A stretch of DNA of 64,000 nt from Anaerolineales bacterium (GCA_016927315.1 JAFGMV010000110.1:1-64000), one strand, 5' to 3'. Counted from the stretch's first letter, positions 35,213 to 44,881 are shown. Made by a program: numbers and translations. Notes: a model not told the origin generated them from the letters alone.

Positions 35213-36328
35213 ATGAAACGCTTATGGATACTTTTCAAAACGGAATTTAACGTCTGGAGGCATGATCCCATTACCGCCCTGGGCGGTGTCATCCCCTGTA
35301 TCTTTATTTTGCTGGCTTTTGCCCTGCTGTTCGGCGGACGCCTGAGTTTTAAGATCGCGGTGATTAACCACGATCGCGGTCAGTATGGCCGGCGGCTGGT
35401 GGAAACTTTCGACAAAGCCATTTCTCCCCTCGATAATGCACCTTACTATGCGGTCCAAGATCTGGATGAGGCGCAGGCAAGGCAAGCCTTTAAAGAATAC
35501 CGCATCGATGGTTTCTGGATTATCCCGGAAGATTTCTCAGACCGGATCGCAGCTGGAGACCATCCTGAGATTGATATGTATTTCATGAACTACAACGATG
35601 ACCGGGCCAAGAATCACCGTATCTATTCTGCAGAAGTTCTGTGGCAGTTCTACCAGGATATTGGCCAGCCAGCCCCACTGTTGGGGATGAAAGAATCTTA
35701 CCCTCTGCCAGTAATGATCGATTGGGTTTCGATTATCTCGGTCGGCATCGTGCTGCTGTCCATTACACTGGGAGGGATCTTTAATATGTTCATCCTGACC
35801 TATAAAGCCCAAAGCAGCAAGGTTACCCTGGAAATCGGTCTTTCACCGCGCTCCCTTGGCTGGGTACTGTTTCCCAAAACGGTACTGGCCCTGATCTTTG
35901 GGCTGGCGACCGGGACATTATTTTTGCTGCTGATCCGCATCTGGATGGGCTTCTGGCCAGCCGGGTATCTGTGGGCGGTCTTTTTACTGGCCGGGTTGGT
36001 GGCGGTCTTCTGGACCCAGGCGGCGCTGGTAATGGGATTGGTCGCGCGAAATTATATGTCGGGGGCCGTCAGTGTTGTCCTGGGCGCCATGATCATTTTC
36101 TTTATCGGGGGCGGACTTTCAATGGTCCGGGCGAATAAGGATGCGGTCACCTGGGTAGCCTGGATGTTTCCCAATACTCATGCTGTCGACCCAATTCGCG
36201 ACCTGGTGCTGTTCAATATGTGGCCGTTGGATTTCTGGCCGGTATTGTTGCGGTTGTTGGGGTTTGCTGCAGCGGCGCTGCTTTTGGGCAGTATCTTTTC
36301 GGCTCGAAAACTGCGCCGCCTGGGTTAG
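35213..36328 (+). CDS. ABC-2 type permease, subunit 2
   Basis: A 371-aa permease with the same layout as its neighbour: one N-terminal helix, an external domain (about 45-165) with a DLDEAQARQAFKEYRIDG segment typical of YhgE/Pip-like ABC-2 exporters, then six helices. The start lies 3 bp after subunit 1, so the two probably form a heterodimer. The 3' end overlaps the convergent gene by 4 bp. Confidence 0.92.
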   Translation: MKRLWILFKTEFNVWRHDPITALGGVIPCIFILLAFALLFGGRLSFKIAVINHDRGQYGRRLVETFDKAISPLDNAPYYAVQDLDEAQARQAFKEYRIDGFWIIPEDFSDRIAAGDHPEIDMYFMNYNDDRAKNHRIYSAEVLWQFYQDIGQPAPLLGMKESYPLPVMIDWVSIISVGIVLLSITLGGIFNMFILTYKAQSSKVTLEIGLSPRSLGWVLFPKTVLALIFGLATGTLFLLLIRIWMGFWPAGYLWAVFLLAGLVAVFWTQAALVMGLVARNYMSGAVSVVLGAMIIFFIGGGLSMVRANKDAVTWVAWMFPNTHAVDPIRDLVLFNMWPLDFWPVLLRLLGFAAAALLLGSIFSARKLRRLG

Positions 36329-37068
36329 TCTGGCTCAATTATCTGGGTCTGGCTGCACCAGGGGCATTTTGTCAGTTCCCTGGCGATGGTGGCTTTGCAT
36401 TGGGGGTTGGAGCAGGTACGGCTTTCCAGCGGCGACAGGCCTCCTCCGGCCAGGTCCAGAATCTCGGCCGGGGTCAGCAGGGCTGGCTGGGATTCCGGCT
36501 GCGGTTTCTCCTTGCGGGAGAACAGCCGTTTCAGGAATCCGCCCTGTTGCTGCACTTTTTCCCTGCCGGTCCCTTGCGAATGATCTCCCTGTCTGGCTCG
36601 GGAGAAACCAGCCTCCGGTTGAATCCCGCCCCTGTCTTCTTCAGTCTTTGAGACGACTCTTTTCCGGACTCCAACGGATGTTGTACTGGACGGTTGGTAG
36701 GAGCCGGGCAGTTCAAGTTCGGCGCCGCAGCAAGAATAGTTGGGGCGTTTCTGCAGTCCGGCAGGGTTGGAGTGTACCAGTGTCAGATTTCCACACTGTG
36801 GGCAGACCAGCGCCGGGTCACTGGCAGGCAGAGCCTGTGCGTTGATTGCCAGCAGACGGGCGATGGCCAGGATGTTTTCAGGATCGGTTCTCAGGATCTG
36901 CCTGCAGCAGCTGGCTTGCCGGTCAGGATCATTGCTCAGAGCTGCCAGCAGTTCCCAGGCCTGGGCATTATCCGGGTTACCGCGCAGCAAGTATCCCAGA
37001 GCCTTGCTGGCCTCTTCGATTTCACCGGCCTTGATTAATTGGTAGATGAGTTCTCTTTTGAAGCGCAA
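36325..37068 (-). CDS. TPR-like protein with two zinc-ribbon modules
   Basis: A 247-aa protein. The first 85 residues look like TPR helices (LIYQLIKAGEIEEASKALGY, then NPDNAQAWELLAAL). A zinc-ribbon module CPQC...SCCG follows, then a low-complexity Ser/Gly/Lys linker, and the C-terminus has a second cysteine module, CSNPQC...CPWC. No membrane segment is seen. The family is not recognised; the design suggests a cytoplasmic adaptor. Six base pairs separate it from the next minus-strand gene upstream. Confidence 0.75.
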   Translation of the reverse strand: MRFKRELIYQLIKAGEIEEASKALGYLLRGNPDNAQAWELLAALSNDPDRQASCCRQILRTDPENILAIARLLAINAQALPASDPALVCPQCGNLTLVHSNPAGLQKRPNYSCCGAELELPGSYQPSSTTSVGVRKRVVSKTEEDRGGIQPEAGFSRARQGDHSQGTGREKVQQQGGFLKRLFSRKEKPQPESQPALLTPAEILDLAGGGLSPLESRTCSNPQCKATIARELTKCPWCSQTQIIEPD

Positions 37069-37074
37069 CTTTCC

Positions 37075-37587
37075 TCAGAGCTTCCCGAAGGCTACTCCTT
37101 TAAAGGTCCAGCCGCAGCCAATGACTGCTTCCTGGATGGGTTTCTTGATCTCGTGGGTGCTGAATCGGTATTTGTAGACCTGCCCCGGAGTAAGTTCTTC
37201 GGTATACGCATAGGCTGTCCCGAACTCTATCGACTGTTTCTGACCCTGGAAGTATTCCGCGGCAAAGGAGATTTCAGGAATCCCCGCTTTCCAGCTGATA
37301 TTGTACTCACGGTCGCTGGTGCGCACCTCATGCTTTTCGGCATCAAATTTCATAAAAATCCGGAAGACAGATTTGATCCCTGCTTTGGCGAACAACTCAA
37401 ACCAATCGGCATCAACAATCCTCCATTCAGCGATCAGGTCAACATTGTCCTTTTGTCCATCAATAATCCTGAACGGGGCGGTCGGACGATTGATCCCCAG
37501 GATTGCTTCTCGGACTTCCTCTTGTGTTCGTAAGGGTGTGTTTTTGTCGGGTCTCTTGGTAGAGCTCAGCATATCAAAGAGTTTCAT
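37075..37587 (-). CDS. Conserved hypothetical protein (170 aa)
   Basis: A soluble 170-aa protein without signal peptide (start MKLFDMLSSTKRP). The ATG at 37587 has GAGGAAC just upstream, so the open frame extending to 37731 is not needed. It contains DNVDLIAEWRIVDADWFELF and a C-terminal GCGWTFKGVAFGK. I do not recognise a family. It is followed closely by the TPR/zinc-ribbon gene, with which it probably forms an operon. Confidence 0.75.
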   Translation of the reverse strand: MKLFDMLSSTKRPDKNTPLRTQEEVREAILGINRPTAPFRIIDGQKDNVDLIAEWRIVDADWFELFAKAGIKSVFRIFMKFDAEKHEVRTSDREYNISWKAGIPEISFAAEYFQGQKQSIEFGTAYAYTEELTPGQVYKYRFSTHEIKKPIQEAVIGCGWTFKGVAFGKL

Positions 37588-37776
37588 GGTTCCTCGCAGA
37601 GATAGTGGTTTGGGTGTAAGTTCCTTCTTATTATAAAGCAACTGGTCATAAACAGCCTCTCCAGGGTCAGGAAATGGGTGAGTGGATATTCTATTGATAA
37701 GGTAAATTATCGAAAGCAACCAGGCGATCAAGATAGAATATACGGGCTCCAGGCCAGACTCCCCCAGAAGTAAGGA

Positions 37777-39837
37777 TTATTGGACCGTACAGAATAAAAG
37801 CTCCACTTTTTCCATCATGGCTGGATCGTCTGCCGGATTCTGGCGGGTCATTTTGCAGACCTGGCTGTTGACATAGTCATCATTTGCTGTCTTTTCTGCA
37901 ATATCAGTCAGGGTATCCATGTTTCCTGTTTGCATGGATGCGTGTATAAATGGCATCCACTCGATTGTATCCAGGGGGAAATATCCATTTCTGGCTGCCT
38001 CTTCCCCAAGACCAAGGACTTCGTTCCAGTTTTCACGTTGGTGTGCAAGAGAGGCTTTTTCATAATAATAGCACCAGTCATGTTCCGGTTCCGCTCCGAA
38101 TATGTTCTCTGGGGGACGCCGCCCACCCTGTTCCACAAGGACACGGTCGATTTCTGAGTAGGGGGCAATCGTCATAATCGAGTCGCTCTCAAATGAAGAG
38201 TAACCTGGCAGGGAACTGTCCATAACATGTACACAGGAATTTGGCGTTGGCTTGCTGATAACCAGCACGTTGCGATAATTTCGGTAAGTCAACACTGACC
38301 GGCGGTTGCTGAACTCCTGACCCTGTTTGGTCAGGATGTTAAGGGTGGTGTCTCTGTTCAACAGCGCCGCGTAAATACCGCCTTGGATGTAACCTTCTTT
38401 GACCCCCTCGGGATAGTAGATCATATTTGCGGGGCCCCACACATGATAGTCTTCCTTGATGCGTCCGTCTGGATTGTTGGCAACGATTGTGGTCCCCTGT
38501 TCCAGTTGTGGGATCCGCCAGCTGACCTGCCACCAAAATGAGTTCACGATGGAGGCGGTCTTTAGATAGTAAGTAGAATTCGCTCCATGGGTCAGTATTG
38601 CAATAAGAACAAAAAAAGCAGCCAGGGTAGTTCTCAACCATTTTACTGATAGTGAATATAGAATAGCGACCAGTACCATCACGGCCCCGGTAGAACTGAT
38701 CAGGGTATAACGGGAGTAGCCCGGGAACGAGACCTGCCGGTTTACTAAAATGATTGGCAGCAGACCGGCTGCCGCAGCGGCCATTCCCAGAAGGAAGGCC
38801 TCCTTTCTCCAATCTGACTGTTGGGCAGAACCGATATTGGTTTTTTCGTTCGTATTTGAATTCGATTCCAGCCAGTGTTTGAGCAGCACGGTGATACCCG
38901 TTCCAATAGCAGCTATGCCCAACCCGAGGTTCACAAATTGCTGCTCCTGTCCGGTGATGAGTTGAAAGTACGGCATCCCCCAGGCTGTCAAAACTACAGA
39001 GACTGTACTCTGGAACCAATTGACCAGATACCTGCTGCCGGTTCCCAGATGGGAAGATGTCAGGACACTCAGCTGACTGCCTATGTCAGTTGCCGACCTG
39101 GCCGATTCGAAAAAGAAAACTTTCCAGGTCAGGAAGACCAGCGGGATCATAAGAAAGGGCAGCCATCGCACAAGCACCTTCCATGTTTTTTGCAGCCAGG
39201 AACCCTGCTCGCGAAACAGGACAACAACCAATAGAAGTACTCGGATCGCTTCGAAACCGATGTAGTATTCCATTTGCCAGAGATAGAACCATCCCAGGAG
39301 TATCGCGCCAATGGTCCAGGCGGCCCGGGTATTTTTCCTGCTCGCGGTAACTGCCTTGACGGTCAGCGCCAGGGAGAAAGTAGCCGCTGCCAGGGCGATC
39401 AGGTGGCATTGATAGTCAATCGCATTGGGTTGGTTCAAAAAGCCCGGATAGATCAGGAACAGCAGCGCCATCAGCGCGCCGGCAGTCCTTTCTTTCGGCC
39501 ACAATTGGGAGAACAACCAGTAAATCCCCAGACCGCTCATCAGGCGCACGATATAGGCGCTGATGTTGTAGTAAAGGATATTGTCTCCAAACAAACGATA
39601 AACAGGTATCATCACCAGGGCTCTGGCGGGTCGATCTTCACTAAAAACAGACAGGAATGCCGATGGGCCGCCTACCCTGGCGGCATACATGAGATACCAG
39701 TCATCGTTAAAGTAACTGAAGCGGCCGATCCATGGTAAATAGGTGATGGCTGATACGATCACCAGCAGGCAAACCGGTAAGAACCAGGCGGAAGATAGTA
39801 AACGCGTAATTGTCTTTCTCATGTTTGAAATATCCAT
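37777..39837 (-). CDS. Polytopic membrane protein, GT-C glycosyltransferase-like
   Basis: A 686-aa protein with about 11-12 membrane helices in the first 430 residues and a soluble C-terminal domain. The first external loop has FNDDWYLMY, resembling the acidic motif of GT-C glycosyltransferases that use lipid-linked sugars. Such proteins build cell-surface glycans. The resemblance is topological, and the donor and acceptor are unknown. No glycan cluster surrounds it. Confidence 0.7.
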   Translation of the reverse strand: MDISNMRKTITRLLSSAWFLPVCLLVIVSAITYLPWIGRFSYFNDDWYLMYAARVGGPSAFLSVFSEDRPARALVMIPVYRLFGDNILYYNISAYIVRLMSGLGIYWLFSQLWPKERTAGALMALLFLIYPGFLNQPNAIDYQCHLIALAAATFSLALTVKAVTASRKNTRAAWTIGAILLGWFYLWQMEYYIGFEAIRVLLLVVVLFREQGSWLQKTWKVLVRWLPFLMIPLVFLTWKVFFFESARSATDIGSQLSVLTSSHLGTGSRYLVNWFQSTVSVVLTAWGMPYFQLITGQEQQFVNLGLGIAAIGTGITVLLKHWLESNSNTNEKTNIGSAQQSDWRKEAFLLGMAAAAAGLLPIILVNRQVSFPGYSRYTLISSTGAVMVLVAILYSLSVKWLRTTLAAFFVLIAILTHGANSTYYLKTASIVNSFWWQVSWRIPQLEQGTTIVANNPDGRIKEDYHVWGPANMIYYPEGVKEGYIQGGIYAALLNRDTTLNILTKQGQEFSNRRSVLTYRNYRNVLVISKPTPNSCVHVMDSSLPGYSSFESDSIMTIAPYSEIDRVLVEQGGRRPPENIFGAEPEHDWCYYYEKASLAHQRENWNEVLGLGEEAARNGYFPLDTIEWMPFIHASMQTGNMDTLTDIAEKTANDDYVNSQVCKMTRQNPADDPAMMEKVELLFCTVQ

Positions 39838-39998
39838 TGTTTATTATTTTAACGGACCTGGCAATTGGCGGCGGTCGAATGGTCCCTATCCTTTATTCGG
39901 CCTGGCCTCGGTTTTCCAGTCAAGCGAAGATTTACCATGAACAAGGTCTGGTGCAGTATAAACAATCTTCTGGAGTTTTTCAAGCAGAGAATACTGGT

Positions 39999-40868
39999 AT
40001 GATTGGGCAAACGACAAAAACCTTGGACGGCATACTATCAGGAGCTTTACTTCCAATGCTGCTTGGCGCCCGTAAAATTGAATTGAATACCGGTACTCAC
40101 TCTTATTTTGACAGCGGTGGGGATGCTCCCGCGTTGCTGCTGCTGCACAGCTTTTCTTTCCGGGAAGGTGCGTATCCCCTGTTGGAAGAACTCAGCCCAA
40201 ATCTGCGGGTGGTTGTCCCGGAACTGCCTTTTACCGGACGAGAACCTTTTGCGCTTCCACATCGCCTGGACAATTATGTGCACTTCCTGCTGGAATTCGT
40301 GAGGGCGTTGGGACTAGAACAGCCCTCGATTTTCGGTAACTCGGTCGGAGGTACGTTAGGATTGATGTGCTGCCAGCGTGCCTCCAATTCGTTTGATCGC
40401 TTGATCGTCAGGTCCCCGCTGTACACCAGGATTCAACCTCCCGGCTGGCTGCAGAGCAGAACGCTCAACAAACTCCAGTGGCTGCTCTCGGGCAACCGCT
40501 TCCTGGCGTACAGGCTGCTGGAGATTTTCTACAGCCAGGGCGCAAAGGGTTCTCCCTTGAAGGAAGAACAGGGAAAGCGGCCTCTGCCATACCGGGCAGG
40601 TGAGATCGACCCGGTGGTGGTCAGCCGCTTCCTGGGTCACCTGGTTCAGGTTGAGATAGCTGAGCAGCTGCATGAAGTTGCCAATAAGACCCTGATCTTG
40701 TGGGGAGAGCACGATAGTTTTGTTGTGCCTTCGTGGGGTGAGAAGCTGCAGCAACTGCTGCCCGACGCACAGATCAGGCTGATGCCAGGTGAGTACCATA
40801 ATATTGCAACTGTCGATCTGAGCAGGCTGGCGGAGGAGGTTGTCGGGTTTATCGACCAGACCGATTAA
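39999..40868 (+). CDS. Alpha/beta hydrolase
   Basis: A 289-aa hydrolase. The nucleophile elbow is GNSVGG, the acid is in LWGEHDSFV and the histidine in PGEYHNIA, in the usual order. The oxyanion region is LLLLHSFSFREGAYP. The ATG at 39999 gives a sensible N-terminus; the open frame reaches to 39810 but without an alignable sequence. The substrate is unknown. It is divergent from the membrane protein gene before it. Confidence 0.85.
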   Translation: MIGQTTKTLDGILSGALLPMLLGARKIELNTGTHSYFDSGGDAPALLLLHSFSFREGAYPLLEELSPNLRVVVPELPFTGREPFALPHRLDNYVHFLLEFVRALGLEQPSIFGNSVGGTLGLMCCQRASNSFDRLIVRSPLYTRIQPPGWLQSRTLNKLQWLLSGNRFLAYRLLEIFYSQGAKGSPLKEEQGKRPLPYRAGEIDPVVVSRFLGHLVQVEIAEQLHEVANKTLILWGEHDSFVVPSWGEKLQQLLPDAQIRLMPGEYHNIATVDLSRLAEEVVGFIDQTD

Positions 40869-40924
40869 AAGCCAGGTATCGAAGTGCGAATAAACACACA
40901 TTTCCATCCAATATGCGATTGTGC

Positions 40925-41257
40925 TTAGTCTTCCAGCCAATCCCGGTGCGGCTGCCTGTCCATTTCCCGGATTGTCTTTGTATCTTCTTTTGGCATGTCG
41001 CGCATTTCGATCGGGTTAGTTCTCGTTTCTTCCGGGTATTCAGCATAAGCCAGGCTGTCCCTGAAGTCACTTTTGGCGATCTTGACCAATTCCGGGAACT
41101 GCTCCAGGTCCCCGTTGGCGAGTTTCAGGATCTCCAACTGTACCCGTTCCCGTCCAGTTTCATGCCTCCCTTTACCGTACTTATTTAAGAGATCGAAAAT
41201 ATACTGTGCATTCTCCCCTGGCCACATGGTCTTTATTTTCAGCACGCGGTTTTCCAT
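40925..41257 (-). CDS. Small conserved hypothetical protein (110 aa)
   Basis: A 110-aa soluble, charged protein (MENRVLKIKTMWPGENAQYI start, ending PHRDWLED). GAGGAGC precedes the ATG, which supports a real gene. It contains HETGRERVQLEILKLANGDL and no signal or membrane segment. The pattern LVKIAKSDFRDSLAYAEYPEE is seen in small hypothetical proteins of unknown role. It lies 42 bp downstream of the CARDB lipoprotein gene on the same strand. Confidence 0.7.
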   Translation of the reverse strand: MENRVLKIKTMWPGENAQYIFDLLNKYGKGRHETGRERVQLEILKLANGDLEQFPELVKIAKSDFRDSLAYAEYPEETRTNPIEMRDMPKEDTKTIREMDRQPHRDWLED

Positions 41258-41299
41258 TCGTGCTCCTCGTCTATTACAGCCATGTGTCGCTTGAGATCC

Positions 41300-42748
41300 T
41301 TACGGGTTGAGTGTCATTGTAACGGAACAGACTTCAGGGCTTGATTCGCCGGCTGCGTTGTAAGCCCGCACATCGAAATGATATTCAACACCAGCTGTCA
41401 GATTCTCGATGGTGAACGTCAGGGTTTGTGGGCCGACTTCGCCTTCTACACTTGCGCCGGCCTGGAAAATACGAAAGCCTTCCCGGTTCTGATCAGAGAC
41501 AGCGCCCCAGCGCAGGGTAATCGAATCCTGGGTCCAGCTTTCCGCACGGCAGTTGACCGGGTCCTTGAGAGAGACAGCCGGGGGCTGGACCACGATCTCC
41601 CCGGCAGTCCAGTTATTCGTATCATCAGATTCGATCACTTCATTGTCCGGGTCCACGGCTGTCTCCCATTGAAAACTGCCAGCCTGCGGGTAGCCGGGAT
41701 AGGAGCAAACCAGGTCAACCGTTTCGCCAGCTGGTAAACTGCCTGCATCCCAACTGCAGCCCACGAACGCAGGGCCTTCCGGCCACCACTGAACATTGAA
41801 TCCACCCGCTGATGCCTCACCGCCATTAAAAATGCTGACAGCGACCGTAATTTCGTCTCCCTGTATGGGTGAGGCAGGCACAATGGAGACCCTCGATGCA
41901 TGCAGTTCCGGAAGCCCGGCCTGGTCTGGCGCCGGGTCATCCTGCTGTGGCGCTTCGGTTTCCGAAAGATCATCTGCGGGCAGGCTGCTCATTTCCTGTG
42001 GGATCACATCGGGGGGGACTTCGGCGCTGCTTACCGGCGGGGCTTCGATCACGGCAGTCTGCAGGGGTGCGGTCAGGCGCGTGACCAGGATATTGTCTAC
42101 CTGGGCCTGGGAACCGTCTAGAGAGGAGACGCCAATCGTCCCCACGGTGATCGGGTTGGTTGGGTCGACAGTATCGATCCACAGGGCGCGGTCCACCCAC
42201 AATTGGAGATGGCCGGCTTGCGTATCGAATTCGATTTCGTGCCAGGCAGAAGTGCTGATTGGGCCGGTTTGAGCCAGGATCGAGATTGTTCCGATAGGTT
42301 GATCTTTGAGCAGGTATACACCGCTGGGATGGAAATGGACCATATATCGCCCCAGTGAGGTGGTATTGACGTTTAACAGCAGGCTGCCGGTATCTACTCG
42401 TACGGATGCCTGGAAGGCGTACTCCTCCCAGGTTAATCCCTGGGTCACCCAGGCGGCGCCCGCCCCCGTTGTTGTAAACCAGTAATCTGACCCTGCCTGG
42501 TGGACTATCCAGGGTGAGGCTGCCCGCCACTCCTGAGGCTGTCCGTCCTGGAAATCGTCCTGGAAAAGGACCAGGCCGGGAGACCCAGAAACGCCGCTGG
42601 CATTGCCGGATGCGCCGGAAGAGGTCGTTGGTAGTGGTTGGGGTGTATCAGAAAAACGGGCTCCCCGCCGGCAGCCCCCTAATAGTATGCCAGAAACCAA
42701 AAAAGCCATACCGAATAGGAACGGAATCGATTTCATTTTATGTGACAT
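41300..42748 (-). CDS. Lipoprotein with LamG-like, CARDB and fibronectin-III domains
   Basis: A 482-aa exported lipoprotein with lipobox LLGGC. After a Ser/Gly linker comes a concanavalin/LamG-like domain of about 170 residues (FQDDFQDGQPQEW through QVDNILVTRL), an acidic Pro-rich spacer, a CARDB domain (about 280-390; CSYPGYPQAGSFQWETAVDPD) and a C-terminal FN3 domain (ESWTQDSITLRWGAV, YHFDVRAYNAAGESSP). It is likely a surface protein for carbohydrate or protein contacts, with no catalytic motif. Confidence 0.85.
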   Translation of the reverse strand: MSHKMKSIPFLFGMAFLVSGILLGGCRRGARFSDTPQPLPTTSSGASGNASGVSGSPGLVLFQDDFQDGQPQEWRAASPWIVHQAGSDYWFTTTGAGAAWVTQGLTWEEYAFQASVRVDTGSLLLNVNTTSLGRYMVHFHPSGVYLLKDQPIGTISILAQTGPISTSAWHEIEFDTQAGHLQLWVDRALWIDTVDPTNPITVGTIGVSSLDGSQAQVDNILVTRLTAPLQTAVIEAPPVSSAEVPPDVIPQEMSSLPADDLSETEAPQQDDPAPDQAGLPELHASRVSIVPASPIQGDEITVAVSIFNGGEASAGGFNVQWWPEGPAFVGCSWDAGSLPAGETVDLVCSYPGYPQAGSFQWETAVDPDNEVIESDDTNNWTAGEIVVQPPAVSLKDPVNCRAESWTQDSITLRWGAVSDQNREGFRIFQAGASVEGEVGPQTLTFTIENLTAGVEYHFDVRAYNAAGESSPEVCSVTMTLNP

Positions 42749-43106
42749 GATCTGTCTCCTTCCCCGAATTGCGCGTGGTTATTGCATTGTACAGCATTCA
42801 ACTTCAAACAACAAGACGGCTGTTTTGATACATGCGGCTTGCACTGCATGTCAGCTAACAAGCCGAGAAGGCACACTAAAAATCTGCAGAATAACCAGAT
42901 CTGAACGTCCCGAAAGGTTTCTGTCAGCCCCTTACCCGGGCAGAACAACCTTTGGGGTGCTGCACCGAGGATGCCATCCCTGCCATAAACGCGACGCCAT
43001 TCTGGTGCACTCCTGAGCGCTGAAGTCTCACTTCCGGGCGGCAGGAACTTTATTTGTGTTATGATAACCAGTAGTTGGATTATTTTAGAGTTTTGTGAGG
43101 TTATTG
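42749..43106. other. Intergenic stretch holding repeat copy A
   Basis: No gene is supported in these 358 bp. The stretch contains copy A of a dispersed repeat (42894-42989) and, toward the end, the upstream region of the ArsR gene. Confidence 0.6.
42894..42989 (-). repeat. Interspersed repeat, copy A (opposite orientation to B and C)
   Basis: In the sense shown on the plus strand it contains GAACGTCCCGAAAGGTTTC, then CCGGGCAG, then GCTGC-CCGAGGATGCCAT. The reverse complement of copy C (63519-63613) has the same blocks in the same order and spacing. Confidence 0.8.
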
Positions 43107-43427
43107 GTGTTGACTCAATCGATTTTTGAAGTCCAGGCAGAATTGTGCCGGGCGATGGGACATCCCATCCGGCTTGAAATTGTTCATATCCTGCGTGAGG
43201 GACCGAAACGAGTGGGTGACATCACACAGAAGTTAGCCCTTCCCCAGCCAACCGTCTCGCGCCATATTGCCGTACTGCGCAGCGCTGGTATCCTTTCCCA
43301 CCAACGCACGGAAGAAGGTTTGCTTTATCGGATCACCAACCCCAAAATCATGGAGGTGTGTGACCTGATGCGTGAAGTATTGACCGAACAGTATACTCAA
43401 CAATCCCGGCTTATCGATCAGTTGTGA
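43107..43427 (+). CDS. ArsR-family winged-helix regulator
   Basis: A protein of about 106 aa with an ArsR/SmtB winged helix (AMGHPIRLEIVHILREGPKR, KLALPQPTVSRHIAVLRSAG, QRTEEGLLYRITNPKI). No cysteine pair for a metal site is present, so the signal is unknown. GTG 43107 has GAGG at 7-bp spacing. GTG 43095 and TTG 43110 are alternatives. There is no obvious target gene next to it, only decayed sequence. Confidence 0.88.
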   Translation: MLTQSIFEVQAELCRAMGHPIRLEIVHILREGPKRVGDITQKLALPQPTVSRHIAVLRSAGILSHQRTEEGLLYRITNPKIMEVCDLMREVLTEQYTQQSRLIDQL

Positions 43428-43603
43428 TTTGTATATTGCCTGCCAGGGCTGCCTCAGGAAGCTAATACCGCCATCCAGGACGGTTTTAGCATTATGCTCG
43501 TGCGAGGAGCGCAGCGGCGAAGCCGCCCCATGGCAGCCGGGAACGAAGGTTTACCAGGGAACACGGGACTGCCTCGCTCTTCCAACTCGCAGGAGGATAT
43601 GGC

Positions 43604-43790
43604 TTAGAGACCCAGGTACTTATCGATCTTTGGCCGGTTGGAGCCGACTACGATCTTGCCGCCGATATCGATCACCGGCGCTTCCGGCTGGCCCGAACGG
43701 CGCACCTTGTCGCGCAGGGCGGCCATATCTCGGGAGACATCCACATCTTTGAACCGGATCCTCCTCTCACGGAAATATTTCTTGGCGGGA
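43604..43790 (-). pseudogene. Glutaredoxin-like remnant without its N-terminus
   Basis: A minus-strand frame ending in TAA at 43604 encodes AKKYFRERRIRFKDVDVSRD and then PVIDIGGKIVVGSNRPKIDK, which matches the C-terminal two-thirds of glutaredoxin/NrdH-like proteins. The preceding codons give no CxxC redox motif and no usable start before an in-frame TAA. An alternative frame upstream reads GCPW, possibly the shifted remains of the active site. It therefore looks truncated or frameshifted. Confidence 0.65.
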
Positions 43791-44847
43791 GGAGATCTTC
43801 GGGGCGAATGGCAGGGAAATCCATGGGCATCCGGGGAAATTTGGAACCCTGATAGTTTTTAGTAGGAAAAACGTATTATGCTTATTCTCGTGCCGGGTGC
43901 GTTTTCTTTTCCAGGCGGAACTCTGCAGCTCTGCAGGCTTGCAGCGCTGGATGTCGAACAGGTGCTGCACAGTGAGATAGAATTTAAGGCCGCTGGATTG
44001 AAAAATGTAAGGCTGAAAACGGACAAAAAGCAGGCGACTTATTCAAAAAAAGCAGCTTATGCACGGACCAAAGGCGGCTTATCTATGCACCATACATGGG
44101 TTACTTATGGTGCATAGATAAGCCACTTTTTTTGATTTTGTAAGGCTGATATTCAGAATAAGTAAGGCAGATATTCTCGTCGCATTGCCGGGAGTAGAGG
44201 CGACTGGCGTCTCTGTTTCAGAAGGATAGCCTTCTTTCGCACACAGGGATTACAATATCGCTTGTGGCCAAATCACAAATTCGGACGCTCCATATGAAGT
44301 ACCAGTTCAGGCTATTTATGCTTGCCCTGCATGCAGGATTGCTCAGTGTATTAGTTGGTGGCGCCTGCATATCACTCATGGATGGAGTGAAGATAAAATT
44401 CCAGATGAAGTTACTATCAGTCCCATCGCGTCAATCGCTGTTAGCCTAAAAGCAATTGTATCTTTTGTTGGAGCACTTGTTCGCAGCTACAGAGTGCTGT
44501 GTAAATATTTTTTCCTGATTGTCGCGATTTACCCATGTTTTGATTTCTCACAGTTCACCTATTTATGCAAGAAGCAGTAAGAAGAATTCGAGAAGAAGGA
44601 AAAGGTTTATGGGGAAGGTGCGTGATGTTTGACAACGCAACCATTTGTGTTGAGTATGATGGCATGGTTGTCAGTATAGAGTCACGTGATTATACGGATA
44701 CGTCCAATGTTACCCGAGCCTGGGATCCAGATTCTCTAATTCAAAAGCCAATAGAAGCGCCAATGACTGAAGCATTTATGACGATGTTGGCATCAGAAAA
44801 TGTTTTGGCAAAAACATGGAACACTCCACATGTAATTTCTAACTTTA
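43791..44847. other. Gene-poor, decayed stretch
   Basis: About 1 kb without a convincing gene. Open frames at 43878-44117, 44264-44449 and 44565-44993 lack good ribosome-binding sites and recognisable families. The stretch is more AT-rich than its surroundings, carries near-repeats of GCGGCTTAT and TAAGGC(T/A)GATATTC, and holds the strong terminator at 44076-44133. Confidence 0.5.
44076..44133 (+). terminator. Strong Rho-independent terminator without an obvious gene
   Basis: A perfect 19-bp stem (44076-44094 with 44106-44124, core CTTATCTATGCACCATA and its complement) with an 11-nt loop is followed by ACTTTTTTTGATTTT. It would stop plus-strand transcription, yet no supported gene precedes it within 600 bp, leaving an unannotated transcript or a deleted gene. 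Confidence 0.8.
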
Positions 44848-44881
44848 ACCCAAGAACCGCCAATATTGGCGGTTCTTGGGT
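44848..44881 (-). terminator. Perfect 34-bp palindrome downstream of tRNA-Glu
   Basis: ACCCAAGAACCGCCAAT and its exact complement form a 34-bp palindrome that begins 7 bases past the tRNA 3' end on the minus strand. It is followed by TTAAAGTT, only a weak T tract. It probably ends the tRNA transcript. Confidence 0.6.

Noticed and set aside
42603-43016. 137-aa open frame
   Set aside because: Its end is a translation of repeat copy A and its start is antisense to the CARDB lipoprotein.
43878-44117. 79-aa open frame ahead of the orphan terminator
   Set aside because: It runs into the terminator stem, and its composition and lack of a ribosome-binding site do not support a gene.
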